Assembly (NCBI GenBank): GCA_020026055.1
Contig: JAHHRA010000002.1
Span: 1 to 64,000 of the forward strand
Length of the DNA stretch: 64,000 bases
Direction: 5' to 3'
Origin: Actinobacillus sp.
Lineage (GTDB): Bacteria; Pseudomonadota; Gammaproteobacteria; Enterobacterales; Pasteurellaceae
Shown here: positions 1-8,652 of the stretch, one piece after another
How positions within the stretch are numbered: the stretch's first letter is position 1
Layout: each line of letters opens with the position of its first letter
Notes under the pieces: model-generated
Databases searched by the model: none
What the model saw: the letters and a program-made list of their open reading frames with translations, nothing else
Told to the model about the DNA's origin: nothing
Made by a program: the position numbers and the translations under genes

Positions 1-60
1 CTCGAACCCGCGACCCCCTGCGTGACAGGCAGGTATTCTAACCAGCTGAACTACCGCTCC
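1..60 (-). tRNA. tRNA-Asp (GTC), 3' part outside the window
   Basis: The minus strand reads GGAGCGG as the 5' acceptor arm, then a normal D arm, an anticodon arm CCTGCCTGTCACGCAGG with anticodon GTC, and the T-arm start GGGTTCGAG. The last ~17 nt including CCA lie off the left edge. It is nearly identical to the second copy 12 nt away; the visible difference is acceptor position 5 (C here, T in the other). Confidence 0.93.
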
Positions 61-72
61 GTGAAGAAAGGT

Positions 73-149
73 TGGCGGAATGGACGGGACTCGAACCCGC
101 GACCCCCTGCGTGACAGGCAGGTATTCTAACCAGCTGAACTACCACTCC
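73..149 (-). tRNA. tRNA-Asp (GTC)
   Basis: Complete 77-nt tRNA on the minus strand with encoded CCA (positions 73-75 complement). The acceptor arm is GGAGTGG paired to CCATTCC with one G-T pair, the anticodon is GTC, and the T loop is GGGTTCGAGTCCC. It lies 12 nt upstream of the first copy on the same strand, so the two are almost certainly one transcript. Confidence 0.97.
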
Positions 150-226
150 GCAAAAGTTTGTGCATAATAATGAGATACAACAAAAACGTCAAGCGTATTT
201 TTTATTTTATGCTTGCAATCGTTTAA

Positions 227-1000
227 TCAATGAACGTCTTTTACAATTTCTGCTTCTTCAGCTAACCAAAAACAATGATTTTTACTTTTTTTATTAATGA
301 GCTGTAATAATTCTTGATGTTTTTTTTGTTCCTCGAGATTTACGTCAATGACACGTAAGTCTTGCATTTGCAATGCTATATTTTGAGATTCCAGCTGAAG
401 TAATGTATTACTCGCAACGAAATGCTTTTCATCATCAAATAAATTAGTTTGACCTCCAGTCATTGCCAAATAAACATCCGTCAGAATTTCAGCATCTAGC
501 AACGCACCGTGTAATGTGCGTTTGCTATTATCAATATTTAACCGTGTACAAAGTGCATCTAATGAGTTTCGTTTTCCTGGATAGATTTGGCGTGCTAGCA
601 CAAGAGTATCTAGTACAGTGCAAATATCTGCTGTTTGAACACCCAATTTATGTTTACGAAACTCATAATCAATAAAACCAATATCGAAAGAAGCATTATG
701 AATGACTAATTCTGCTCCCTTGATAAAACTAATGAATTCTTGAGCAATTTCTGGGAAAGAAGGTTTATCAACAAGATCTTCATCACTGATCCCATGTACT
801 TTTTGTGCTTCGGGATCAATAAGGCGATCAGGCTTTATGTAAAGATGTAACTCTCGCCCTGTACGACGTCGATTAATCAATTCTACTGCACCAATTTCAA
901 TAATACAGTGATCTTTATAATGCTCACCATATTGCTGCATTCCAGTCGTCTCAGTATCCAAAATAATTTGACGTTGTGATTGTGCTAAATGTATTGTCAT
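227..1000 (-). CDS. dnaQ: DNA polymerase III epsilon subunit (3'-5' proofreading exonuclease)
   Basis: Proofreading subunit of the replicative polymerase core, working beside the alpha and theta subunits. The 257-residue product has the DEDDh exonuclease signature: DTETTG at 15-20 (metal ligands D15 and E17), HNASFD at 101-106 (D106), and HGALLDAE at 164-171 (H164, D169). The linker after the exonuclease carries QTNLF at 184-188, a QxxLF-type sliding-clamp motif. The C-terminal tail beyond residue 195 is the alpha-binding segment. The start is backed by AAGGA a few bases before the ATG. It is divergent from rnhA, an arrangement known in H. influenzae and E. coli. Confidence 0.96.
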   Translation of the reverse strand: MTIHLAQSQRQIILDTETTGMQQYGEHYKDHCIIEIGAVELINRRRTGRELHLYIKPDRLIDPEAQKVHGISDEDLVDKPSFPEIAQEFISFIKGAELVIHNASFDIGFIDYEFRKHKLGVQTADICTVLDTLVLARQIYPGKRNSLDALCTRLNIDNSKRTLHGALLDAEILTDVYLAMTGGQTNLFDDEKHFVASNTLLQLESQNIALQMQDLRVIDVNLEEQKKHQELLQLINKKSKNHCFWLAEEAEIVKDVH

Positions 1001-1063
1001 TTTTTTCCTTAATGTTTGAGTTATTTTCCGTTATCATCGCTAAAAATATTTTGAGAATTGTAT

Positions 1064-1519
1064 ATGCAACTTAAAAAAATTGAAATCTTTACAGACGGAT
1101 CTTGTTTAGGTAATCCAGGAACAGGCGGCATTGGAATTTTAATACGGTATCAACAACACCAAAAACAAATTTCTGAAGGTTATCGTTTAACCACTAATAA
1201 CCGTATGGAATTACTCGCAGTAATCAAAGCACTGGAAGCATTAAAATCACCTTGTGAAATCGATCTTTACAGCGATAGTCAATACATGAAAAACGGTATT
1301 AGCCAATGGATCTTTAAATGGAAAGCTAATAATTGGAACAAAGGAAAAGTGAAAAATCAAGACCTTTGGCAACGCCTAGATTTTGCCACTCAAAAACATC
1401 ATATTCATTGGCATTGGGTGAAAGGACATAGCGGACACCCTGAAAATGAAATCTGCGACCAACTCGCCCGCCAAGGAGCAATGAATCCTAGTTTGGAAGA
1501 TTTAGGCTATTCTGGATAA
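1064..1519 (+). CDS. rnhA: Ribonuclease HI
   Basis: Cleaves the RNA strand of RNA-DNA hybrids, including R-loops and primer remnants. From the ATG at 1064 the protein is 151 residues, close to the E. coli enzyme (155). The four acidic catalytic residues are visible: D11 in FTDGSC, E49 in NRMEL, D71 in YSDSQY and D132 in ENEICDQL; the catalytic-loop histidine lies in KGHSGHPEN. A TTG six bases upstream is in frame but has poorer family support. It is divergent from dnaQ, with both promoters in a ~63-nt gap. Confidence 0.96.
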   Translation: MQLKKIEIFTDGSCLGNPGTGGIGILIRYQQHQKQISEGYRLTTNNRMELLAVIKALEALKSPCEIDLYSDSQYMKNGISQWIFKWKANNWNKGKVKNQDLWQRLDFATQKHHIHWHWVKGHSGHPENEICDQLARQGAMNPSLEDLGYSG

Positions 1520-1647
1520 CAACCTCCCTCTAGATCGACATATTGCCACAAACTCATACTCATAGCACTTAAATACGCAAAAACGTCTCATTTTTTTGAT
1601 AATTGTCCCATGATGTGCTATTTCGCAGATTATTTGAGGGGGGATTT

Positions 1648-2362
1648 ATGAAGAAACAAAATGTACTTAATTTAATCAAATATCATGTTGAAAAAAAATG
1701 AGAATGCTTTTTGAAATGAAGCAATTCTAACTGCCCATTTTTTTGATCGCATTGGTGATGATCAATTGGCTGAATATATTATGGCTTTAATTTCTGAAGC
1801 GAATTTATATAGTCCTCAAAGCAGTGATTTTGAAAGTGAATACTTAACTCAAATTGATATTAATAAATTATCGTCTCTGAATCTTCCATTAGAGATATCT
1901 CACGATTTAAAAGGCATTATTAATGCGGTTAATCATAATGTTGGAATTAATAAATTTTTGTTTGAAGCCTTACCAGGTACGGGTAAAACAGAAGCAGCTA
2001 AAAATATTGCTCGTTTGCTAGATCGCAAATTATTTATGGTGGATTTTGAAAATTTAATAGATAGTAAACTTGGGCAAACTAATAAAAATATTAGTAATAT
2101 TTTTAAAGAAATAAACAAAATTCCTGCTTCAAATAATGTGGTTATTCTGTTTGATGAAATTGATGTTATCGCTTTGGATCGAATTAACTCTAATAAAGAA
2201 TTAGATAGGCTAACTTCTTTAAATAAAGAAATTGTAATTATCGCTACGACTAATTTATATGCAAACTTTGATAAGGCTTTAACCCGAAGATTTGACGCAG
2301 TAATTAATTTTAATCGATACAGCCAAGAAGATTTAATAATAGAGAACTTGCTAAAGCGATGA
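1648..2362 (+). pseudogene. Decayed AAA+ ATPase (partner of a subtilisin-like protease)
   Basis: An AAA+ ATPase with Walker A LPGTGKTEAA, Walker B VVILFDEID and sensor IATTN is readable from about 1766. Coding sense clearly begins upstream at an ATG (1648) behind a strong GAGGGGGG ribosome site: 17 codons, then a run of eight A's (1691-1698) that shifts the frame, then an in-frame TGA (1712-1714). Bridging both lesions gives continuous sequence leading into GDDQLAEYIMAL. The 3' end is lost: shortly after the sensor-2 region (TRRFDAVINF) the frame meets protease sequence in another frame. With a frameshift, a nonsense codon and a truncated C-terminus, the gene is very likely dead. The two-gene pairing with an S8 protease is recalled family knowledge. 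Confidence 0.8.
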
Positions 2363-3102
2363 TTATTGATGCAGCTCGTTTTCATGCAGAAAACGATTGG
2401 AAAGAGCAACCTAGCATAGAAGAAATAGCACTATATGGACATGGAATAGTACCGATTCATATTAATGAAATTATTCAAACTTCTGAAGATGAAATTAAAT
2501 TTTTGGTTTCTGGTGTTAGTGAAAAATGGAATACCTATAATTACAGATTTCCTGTTCCTATGGAAAATGACAAATATCCATATATTGCTAGAGCCACAAT
2601 GTGTTTTTTCCCAAAATGTAGCCGCACTCAGGGGGTTGATTATACCAATACAGAATTTGACTTGCATTTTGGCAGGGTTAAGCATGATAAAAACAATCAA
2701 CCTATAATTTACGATATCGGAGACAATAAACAGAATAATAATGATTCCTCAGTGTACATGTTTGAAAGTGAAGCACGTAAAATATTTCGCAAATGGGATA
2801 ATGTGAAATATCGTGCTGATTCAAATCTCAATCTTAACTCTAAACGCTCTAAAAAAATATTCGTTAAAGATAATAAAAATTGGGGAATAGAAATTAAAAC
2901 CACTGAAAGATTAAATAATAATGATGGTGTTGAGGTTAGGTTTGGAGTCGTCGTAACCCTTAAAGAAATTAACGGCAAAAATAGAATTGATGAGTTTATT
3001 CAAAATTGTCATTTAAATGGCTGGTTAGTTAATGAGATTAAAGTTCAAAATCGCATTGATATTCATCAGAAACTGAATGAAGAGCTTGAATTTGAATTTT
3101 AA
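2338..3102 (+). pseudogene. C-terminal remnant of an S8 (subtilisin-like) serine protease
   Basis: The open frame (ATG at 2359, 247 residues) starts in a segment like the last helix of subtilase domains (LAKAMIIDAARFHAEND, then YGHGIVPI) and continues into the beta-rich C-terminal region of large bacterial S8 proteases found beside AAA+ ATPase genes. The catalytic Asp and His and nearly the whole peptidase domain are missing. The frame stays open upstream to about 2317, so homology appears to enter near 2338-2345, right where the ATPase breaks off. The simplest reading is one internal deletion joining the two genes. The family call rests on remembered sequence style, not a search. Confidence 0.65.
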
Positions 3103-3136
3103 AAATTATTGCCCTATCGGGACATCAGTAACATAA

Positions 3137-3178
3137 CGCCCCAAAAATCGGAAAACTTTTCCGATTTTTGAAGCGTGA
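3137..3178. repeat. Dispersed palindromic repeat, full copy
   Basis: A nearly perfect inverted repeat: left arm CGCCCCAAAAATC, core GGAAAA-C-TTTTCC, right arm GATTTTTGAAGCGTGA. It lies between two convergent units (protease remnant and darP) and would also form a strong hairpin in RNA. One of about 17 related copies in the window. Confidence 0.85.
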
Positions 3179-3198
3179 GATTGCAGTTACTTTGAAAG

Positions 3199-3732
3199 TT
3201 AAACTTCTTTCAACATTACGCCTTTTAATACGGCAAAGATTTCTCGATAGGCTCGTCCGAATTTTTGTTGTTCGGCTTCTTTTTTAGCGTTGCGGATTAA
3301 AGTGCGTAGATGTTGGCGATCTAGGCTAGGATAGGCTTCCAAGAGAGCTGTTAAGCTGGTATCAGTTTGAGAAAGCAATTCATCACGCTGACGTTCAATT
3401 TTATGCAACATCGCTTGTTGTTGCTGGTGTTTATTTTCAACTTTATCCAATGCTTCCTGAATGGGTTCAGTTTCCGTACCACGTAGTAACTTACCGATAT
3501 ATTGAATTTGGCGACGACGTGCCTCAAACTTTAAACACTGAGCTAAGTTTATAGCATCTAATAAATTGTCATCTAACGGAATCTTAGCAAGATTTATGCT
3601 TGAAAGGTTAACTAATTTTTCACCTAATTCTTTCAGTGCGTTAGCGTCTCGTTTAATTTCACTTTTGCTGACCCAAATAATTTCCTCAGCATTTTCTTCA
3701 TCCCACCAATCTTGTTTTCTACCTTTTGCCAT
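3199..3732 (-). CDS. darP: DarP (YjgA), 50S ribosome assembly factor
   Basis: YjgA/DarP family protein that joins late pre-50S particles. The family's EIIWVSKSEIKRDA block near the N-terminus and the RQHLRTLIRNAKKE block near the C-terminus are both present, with a charged helical body between. The start is placed at 3732 (MAKGRKQDWW, 177 residues). A longer start at 3762 is unlikely because an extended -10 box at 3764-3769 would start the transcript downstream of that ATG, and E. coli DarP also begins near this point. It is divergent from pmbA, as in other gamma-proteobacteria. Confidence 0.92.
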   Translation of the reverse strand: MAKGRKQDWWDEENAEEIIWVSKSEIKRDANALKELGEKLVNLSSINLAKIPLDDNLLDAINLAQCLKFEARRRQIQYIGKLLRGTETEPIQEALDKVENKHQQQQAMLHKIERQRDELLSQTDTSLTALLEAYPSLDRQHLRTLIRNAKKEAEQQKFGRAYREIFAVLKGVMLKEV

Positions 3733-3763
3733 ACTTATTCTCACTTCATCAACAAAGTTCACT

Positions 3764-3772
3764 ATTCTAGCA
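3764..3772 (-). promoter_or_regulatory. Extended -10 promoter for darP
   Basis: The minus strand reads TGC-TAGAAT, an extended -10 element, ~30 nt upstream of the chosen darP start. The same TG-N-TAGAAT form recurs before hpt, rho and the VirK/YbjX gene. On the plus strand a TAGAAT at 3802-3807 is the likely -10 for pmbA. Confidence 0.6.
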
Positions 3773-3830
3773 TAGAATTAGCAACAGCATTGAAATTCCG
3801 CTAGAATAGTCAAAAAATTTTAAGGATTAA

Positions 3831-5204
3831 ATGATGACAAATCTCGACGTTCATTCGACTACTCTTTTAAAAAAACAACAACAAGAATTGCTTGACGCAA
3901 CTACTCACGCACTGAATCATGCAAAGAAAAAAGGAGCAGCAGCAGAAGTCTCAGTGACCAAATTGAACGGACTTTCTGTTTCGACTCGTTTGCAGGAAGT
4001 CGAAAATATTGAGTTTAATAATGATGGTGCTTTGGGAATCTCAGTTTATCTCAATCATCCTAATGGACAGCAAAAAGGCAATGCCTCCACAGCAGATTTA
4101 AGCAAAGATGCAGTCGAAAAAGCGGTTGATGCTGCTTTAAGCATTGCAAACTACACCTCTGCAGACGATTGTGCAGGTTTAGCAGATAAATCTCTTTTAG
4201 CCTTTAAAGCACCTGATTTAGATCTTTATCATCCCAGTGATATTAATATTGAACAAGCTATTGAGCTTGCCAAAAACACAGAACAAGCAGCATTGAATTT
4301 TGACAAACATATCGTCAATACTGATGGAGCAAACTTTTATTCGCATGCAGGTATTCGTATTTATGGAAATACTGAAGGAATGTTGCAAAGCTATTTATCG
4401 AGCCGTTATTCACTTTCTTGTGCCGTTATTGGTGAAGACAATCACAAGTTAGAGCAAAATTATGAATACAGTATTTCACGCCATTTCAATCACCTTGCGA
4501 CACCAACTTGGGTCGGTGAAAATGCCGCTCGCAAAACACTTTCACATCTAAATCCTCAAAAAATTCAGACACAAGATACGCCTGTAATTTTTATGAATGA
4601 CGTAGCAACAGGCATTATTGGGCATTTTGCAACAGCAATTAGTGGGAGTAGTCTCTACCGCAAAGCCAGTTTTTTATTAGATAGCCTTGGCAAAAAAGTG
4701 TTGCCTGATTGGTTCCAAATTGATGAACAGCCACATATTTTAGGTGCACTCGCTTCAACACCTTTTGATAGTGAAGGAGTGAAAACAATCGATCGTAGCA
4801 TTGTTTCTCAAGGTATTGTACAGACTTATCTATTAACAACCTATAGTGCCAGAAAAATGAAGATGCAAACAACTGGGCATGCAGGTGGTATTCATAATTG
4901 GTTTGTGAAACCGAATCTTAACGGTGGCTTACAAAATTTGCTCAAAAAAATGGGAACAGGGTTACTGATAACTGATTTAATGGGACAAGGTGTTAATCTT
5001 GTTACTGGAGATTATTCACGTGGTGCTTCAGGTTTTTGGGTCGAAAATGGCAAGATAAAATTCCCCGTTGCTGAAATCACTATTGCAGGAGAGCTTGAAA
5101 CAATGTTACATAATATTGTTGCTATCAGCGATGATATTGAAAAACGTTCAAATATCCAAATAGGCTCCATGTTAATTGAGAATATGAAAGTCTCTGGATA
5201 TTAA
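3831..5204 (+). CDS. pmbA: PmbA (TldE), metalloprotease subunit/partner of TldD
   Basis: U62-family protein; with TldD it degrades unfolded peptides and acts on microcin B17 and CcdA in E. coli. In the TldD/TldE pair this subunit lacks the zinc site. The product is 457 residues, normal for the family (E. coli 450), with the family blocks NNDGALGISVY, GANFYSHAGIRIYGNTEG and the C-terminal GDYSRGASGFWVENG. AAGGA precedes the ATG at 3831; a second ATG at 3834 is also possible. A strong terminator follows. Confidence 0.94.
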   Translation: MMTNLDVHSTTLLKKQQQELLDATTHALNHAKKKGAAAEVSVTKLNGLSVSTRLQEVENIEFNNDGALGISVYLNHPNGQQKGNASTADLSKDAVEKAVDAALSIANYTSADDCAGLADKSLLAFKAPDLDLYHPSDINIEQAIELAKNTEQAALNFDKHIVNTDGANFYSHAGIRIYGNTEGMLQSYLSSRYSLSCAVIGEDNHKLEQNYEYSISRHFNHLATPTWVGENAARKTLSHLNPQKIQTQDTPVIFMNDVATGIIGHFATAISGSSLYRKASFLLDSLGKKVLPDWFQIDEQPHILGALASTPFDSEGVKTIDRSIVSQGIVQTYLLTTYSARKMKMQTTGHAGGIHNWFVKPNLNGGLQNLLKKMGTGLLITDLMGQGVNLVTGDYSRGASGFWVENGKIKFPVAEITIAGELETMLHNIVAISDDIEKRSNIQIGSMLIENMKVSGY

Positions 5205-5345
5205 TTAATAATGATAACAATTCTTATTTAATATGTAGTTTTTTTTTGTTAAACTAATAATGTTTTTTGATTACTTACTTTTAAATAACATTAATGCATT
5301 AAGTACTCACAAAAACAAGTAGATTTAAGTAAAATCCCTTTTAAC

Positions 5346-5378
5346 AGTCGAAGTTAGCTTAACTTCGACTTTTTTTTT
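5346..5378 (+). terminator. Rho-independent terminator after pmbA
   Basis: Perfect 11-bp stem AGTCGAAGTTA / TAACTTCGACT with a 3-nt loop, followed directly by eight T's. Confidence 0.93.
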
Positions 5379-5386
5379 GTTAGAAT
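5378..5386 (+). promoter_or_regulatory. Extended -10 promoter for hpt
   Basis: TGT-TAGAAT directly follows the U-tract of the pmbA terminator, 45 nt before the hpt start. Confidence 0.55.
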
Positions 5387-5430
5387 ACTCAACTGTCTAT
5401 TTTTCACGACAATACTTATTAGGATCAGGT

Positions 5431-5970
5431 ATGAAAAAACATCATTTAGAAACACTTATTCCCCCAAAAATGGTACAGGATCGTATTCAAGCATTGGGAA
5501 CAGAAATCACACATTTTTATAAAGAAAAAAACGTACAGAATCTTGTAGTTATTGGCTTATTGCGTGGTTCTTTTATGTTTATAGCAGATCTTGTCCGCAC
5601 GATCGATTTACCGTTAGAAATTGATTTTATGACAGCTTCTAGCTACGGTAATTCGATGGAAACTAACCACGATGTCAAAATTACAAAAGACTTAGATGGC
5701 GAAATTTATAATCGCCACGTGCTGATCGTTGAAGACATTATTGACACGGGTTGCACATTACAAAAAATCCGTGAGATTTTACAGCTCCGAGACCCTGCTT
5801 CTTTACAAATTTGTACTTTGCTCGATAAACCTTCCCGTCGTGAAGTCAAAGTACCAGTGAAATGGGTGGGCTTTCCTATTCCTGATGAATTTGTAGTAGG
5901 TTATGGAATTGATTATGCACAATTTTATCGTAATCTTGACTATATTGGTAAGGTTGTTATTGATGAATAA
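5431..5970 (+). CDS. hpt: Hypoxanthine phosphoribosyltransferase
   Basis: Purine salvage enzyme converting hypoxanthine (and more weakly guanine) plus PRPP to the nucleotide in the cytoplasm. From the ATG at 5431, with AGGA before it, the product is 179 residues. An upstream in-frame ATG at 5377 is rejected because it overlaps the terminator and -10 region. The PRPP-binding loop VLIVEDIIDTGCTL is at 97-110, and the flexible loop region SSYGNSM lies near 70. Single-gene unit with its own promoter. Confidence 0.95.
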   Translation: MKKHHLETLIPPKMVQDRIQALGTEITHFYKEKNVQNLVVIGLLRGSFMFIADLVRTIDLPLEIDFMTASSYGNSMETNHDVKITKDLDGEIYNRHVLIVEDIIDTGCTLQKIREILQLRDPASLQICTLLDKPSRREVKVPVKWVGFPIPDEFVVGYGIDYAQFYRNLDYIGKVVIDE

Positions 5971-6111
5971 ACATCCATTCTAAATTTTTACGATGATGGA
6001 TCATTATTCCTTCAAATTTACGCATTAAAAATAAATTGAAGACATCTTACTTAACAAGGTTTCTTTAAATTTTAACTTAATGTCCCATGCTATAACTATT
6101 AAGGATGTCTT

Positions 6112-7278
6112 ATGGATAAGTTACCAGACTTTTCGCATTTTAATAACATTAATCAAATTCTCGTTGATATTGCGAATAAACTTAACCAGTTTCTGCCCGC
6201 TAAATTTAACTGGTTGTTAATGATCCTCATCGTCATCGTTATCACATTGTTTTTACGTTTCACTGCTCACTATAGTATTAATAAACTTAAACATTGGCTA
6301 AAACACACACATTCTATTCTTGACGAAAGTGCCATTGAAGCGTTGCGTAGCCCAATTAATCGCTTCATCGAATTTAGTGGGTTTCTCTGGGTATGCCAGA
6401 TCTTAAGTGAGCATCTGCTCTATGACTTACATCATATTTTAGTCGCTTTATGGAAATTAAGTGTAGTCCTCTTCTTCTCTATTTTTTTATTGTCTTTCAT
6501 CAAAGCAGTAGAATTTAACATGATGAAAAGCAATTCGCCAAAATATGACATCACAACTATCATGGCAGTAGGACGAATTTTACGCTTTTCTATTATCATT
6601 ATAACGATCCTTATCATTATGCAGAACTTTGGATTTTCTATTTCTGGTGTGCTTGCTTTTGGGGGGATTGGTGGTGTAGCAATTGGGTTTGCAGCAAAAG
6701 ATCTCCTCGCTAATTTTTTTGGTGGTTTTATGATTTTTATTGATAAACCATTCTGCGTTGGAGATTGGATCTCCTCTCCTGATCGTAAGATTGAAGGCAC
6801 TGTTGAACATATCGGTTGGCGAATGACACATATTCGTACTTTTGATTTACGTCCTCTTTATGTTCCAAACAGTACTTTTATGAATATCGCTGTCGAAAAT
6901 CCAAGTAGAATGCTCCACCGACGGATATATGAAAATATTGGTTTACGGTATGACGATATTAATGTGATTGATAAAATTGTTGCTGAAATAAAACAGATGA
7001 TTTATCACCATCCCGATATTGATAACCAACAGACTATTATTGTTGCTTTTGATAAATTCAGCAATTCAGCATTAAATATAATGATTTATGCTTTTACCAA
7101 AACAACAGCTTGGGTCGAGTTTTACGTAGTTAAACAAAAAATTTTACTACTTATTCGTGATATCGTTCATCGTAATGGTGCAGATTTCGCTTTCCCAACT
7201 CAGCAACTTTTTATTACTCAAAATCCACCTGAACAGGATCCTGTGCCTGATAATTTACCACCAACAGCATCACATTAA
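6112..7278 (+). CDS. MscS-family mechanosensitive channel, YnaI-like
   Basis: Inner-membrane channel of the small-conductance mechanosensitive family, 388 residues. About four to five hydrophobic segments occupy residues 30-200, the last being the pore helix (GVLAFGGIGGVAIGFAAKD). The beta domain follows, with VGDWISSPD, GTVEHIGWR and RPLYVPNSTF, the pattern seen in YnaI-type members. The extra membrane segments before the pore helix also fit YnaI rather than three-helix MscS. It probably opens on hypo-osmotic shock; gating ions cannot be told from sequence. A terminator-like hairpin follows. Confidence 0.88.
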   Translation: MDKLPDFSHFNNINQILVDIANKLNQFLPAKFNWLLMILIVIVITLFLRFTAHYSINKLKHWLKHTHSILDESAIEALRSPINRFIEFSGFLWVCQILSEHLLYDLHHILVALWKLSVVLFFSIFLLSFIKAVEFNMMKSNSPKYDITTIMAVGRILRFSIIIITILIIMQNFGFSISGVLAFGGIGGVAIGFAAKDLLANFFGGFMIFIDKPFCVGDWISSPDRKIEGTVEHIGWRMTHIRTFDLRPLYVPNSTFMNIAVENPSRMLHRRIYENIGLRYDDINVIDKIVAEIKQMIYHHPDIDNQQTIIVAFDKFSNSALNIMIYAFTKTTAWVEFYVVKQKILLLIRDIVHRNGADFAFPTQQLFITQNPPEQDPVPDNLPPTASH

Positions 7279-7281
7279 AGT

Positions 7282-7315
7282 AAATACCTCAACGTTAAGC
7301 GACTTTGAGGTGTTT
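7282..7315 (+). terminator. Terminator after the MscS-type gene
   Basis: AAATACCTCAA pairs with TTGAGGTGTTT (11 bp, one T-G pair) around a 12-nt loop, starting three bases after the stop codon. The T-tract is short. Confidence 0.65.
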
Positions 7316-7469
7316 GCAATTTTATCACATTTAATGCCTCTCAAATGAACTATGATTTTATTTACAAAATGCTGAAGTAGCTCACTCTAGCTTCACTCTA
7401 TTAGCATAAGTAACACTCAAAAAAACTATCGTTCTTTGTTGGAAAACATTTTCTTTGTTCCTTAGCATT

Positions 7470-7494
7470 TCACGCCTGAATTTACTAAAAATTA
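7470..7494. repeat. Half copy of the dispersed palindrome
   Basis: TTCACGCCTGAATTTACT followed by AAAAATT matches the left arm of the family; core and right arm are lost. It abuts the 3' end of opsX. Confidence 0.45.
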
Positions 7495-8535
7495 TACCAA
7501 AAATCTTAATTCTCGCATTTTATCAACAACTTGTTGGATACTTATCATTGTCATTAAGTGAGGCGTTTTACGCTTATACGCCCAAGGTAAATTTGATATA
7601 TTTTGGCATTCTGTATCTAAGCCTTGCTCATAAACAGAAATTACTTTATCTAAATGTAAAAACGGTGCTGTGCGTTTAGGATTGTGGTAAGCATAAAGCC
7701 CAATAACTGCTGTACCAACTGCATTGGCGATATGTGCAGTGGCACTATCTGGTGAAAGAACTAGATCAGCTTGCTGAATCAGAGCAGCAAGTTCAAGGAG
7801 ACTAGTTTTTCCAACGAGGTTAATGGGTTCAAAATCGCAATGCATTAGAATTTCTTGACACAATGCTTGCTCTCGTGCAGCCTTGCTAGCACAAAAAATA
7901 ACTTGTTTATGATTTGCATAAGCAAGATTTGCGATTTTCGCATAATTAACAACATCCCATTCTTTCTCCGCCTTGCTTGAACAAGGTGCAATGATCAGTG
8001 TTTCACGATTTAACCCAATATATTGTCGCATTTTTTGAGTTAACTCTGATGGTATTTCAAACGTCCAGCTCGGTTCAGAAACGGGCACACCAAGATATTC
8101 TGCAAATGCCATAAAACCATATAAAACATGAGGATTAAGAGGATCTTGAATACGACGATTAACAAACCAATGTTGCATTTCACGGCTTCGTATTTTACCA
8201 AAACCAATTTTATACTTTGCCTTCACACCTAGCGACAAAATTGATGCACGTAATGCTGTTTGCATATTCAACAATGCATCAAATTTATGCTCACGGAGTT
8301 GTCGCCAAACCGCTAAAATTCCCTTCAACCCTGCTTTTTTGTCATATTCTACAAAATGAATTCCCTGTACATTTTGCAACAACTGCCGTTCTGTCTTGCC
8401 AATAATCCAAGTAATTTGAGTATGTTGCCAATGTTTTTGGATCGCTTGCACTATTGCTAAAGCATTGCAAACATCACCAATAGCAGAAAGGCGTAATATA
8501 CAAATTGATTGAGGGGGAATCTCGAAAAGGGACAT
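7492..8535 (-). CDS. opsX: LOS/LPS heptosyltransferase I, OpsX type (GT9)
   Basis: Adds the first heptose to Kdo of the inner core from ADP-heptose, at the cytoplasmic face of the inner membrane. The 347-residue product has the GT9 N-terminal fold (ILRLSAIGDVCNALAIVQ) and the C-terminal ADP-heptose site (LIAPCSSKAEKEW ... VLSPDSATAHIANAVGTAVIGLYA). The N-terminal AIGDVCN form and length fit the OpsX branch of Haemophilus rather than enteric WaaC. It is a lone gene on this strand, 117 nt downstream of tatC. Confidence 0.88.
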   Translation of the reverse strand: MSLFEIPPQSICILRLSAIGDVCNALAIVQAIQKHWQHTQITWIIGKTERQLLQNVQGIHFVEYDKKAGLKGILAVWRQLREHKFDALLNMQTALRASILSLGVKAKYKIGFGKIRSREMQHWFVNRRIQDPLNPHVLYGFMAFAEYLGVPVSEPSWTFEIPSELTQKMRQYIGLNRETLIIAPCSSKAEKEWDVVNYAKIANLAYANHKQVIFCASKAAREQALCQEILMHCDFEPINLVGKTSLLELAALIQQADLVLSPDSATAHIANAVGTAVIGLYAYHNPKRTAPFLHLDKVISVYEQGLDTECQNISNLPWAYKRKTPHLMTMISIQQVVDKMRELRFLV

Positions 8536-8607
8536 CAGTGATCCTCATCTTAAGCTAAATTTATTGATCGTAATTAAGAGCACTTTTGTTTATAAAAGAT
8601 TGATTTT

Positions 8608-8646
8608 AACGCTATAAAATTCGAAAAAATTTTCCCAATTTTTCAT
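8608..8646. repeat. Degenerate copy of the dispersed palindrome
   Basis: AACGC, then ATTCGAAAAAATTTTCCC and AATTTTTCA: the core is recognisable, the right CG-rich arm is gone. Lies between tatC and opsX. Confidence 0.5.
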
Positions 8647-8652
8647 CATCTT

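Noticed and set aside
1691..1698. A8 run in the AAA+ ATPase gene as a phase-variable switch
   Set aside because: A change in A number alone would not restore the gene, because a nonsense codon follows 14 bases later and the 3' end is deleted.
3733..3762. Longer N-terminus for DarP (MNFVDEVRIS)
   Set aside because: The likely transcription start lies inside or after this stretch, and the family begins near MAKGRKQDWW.
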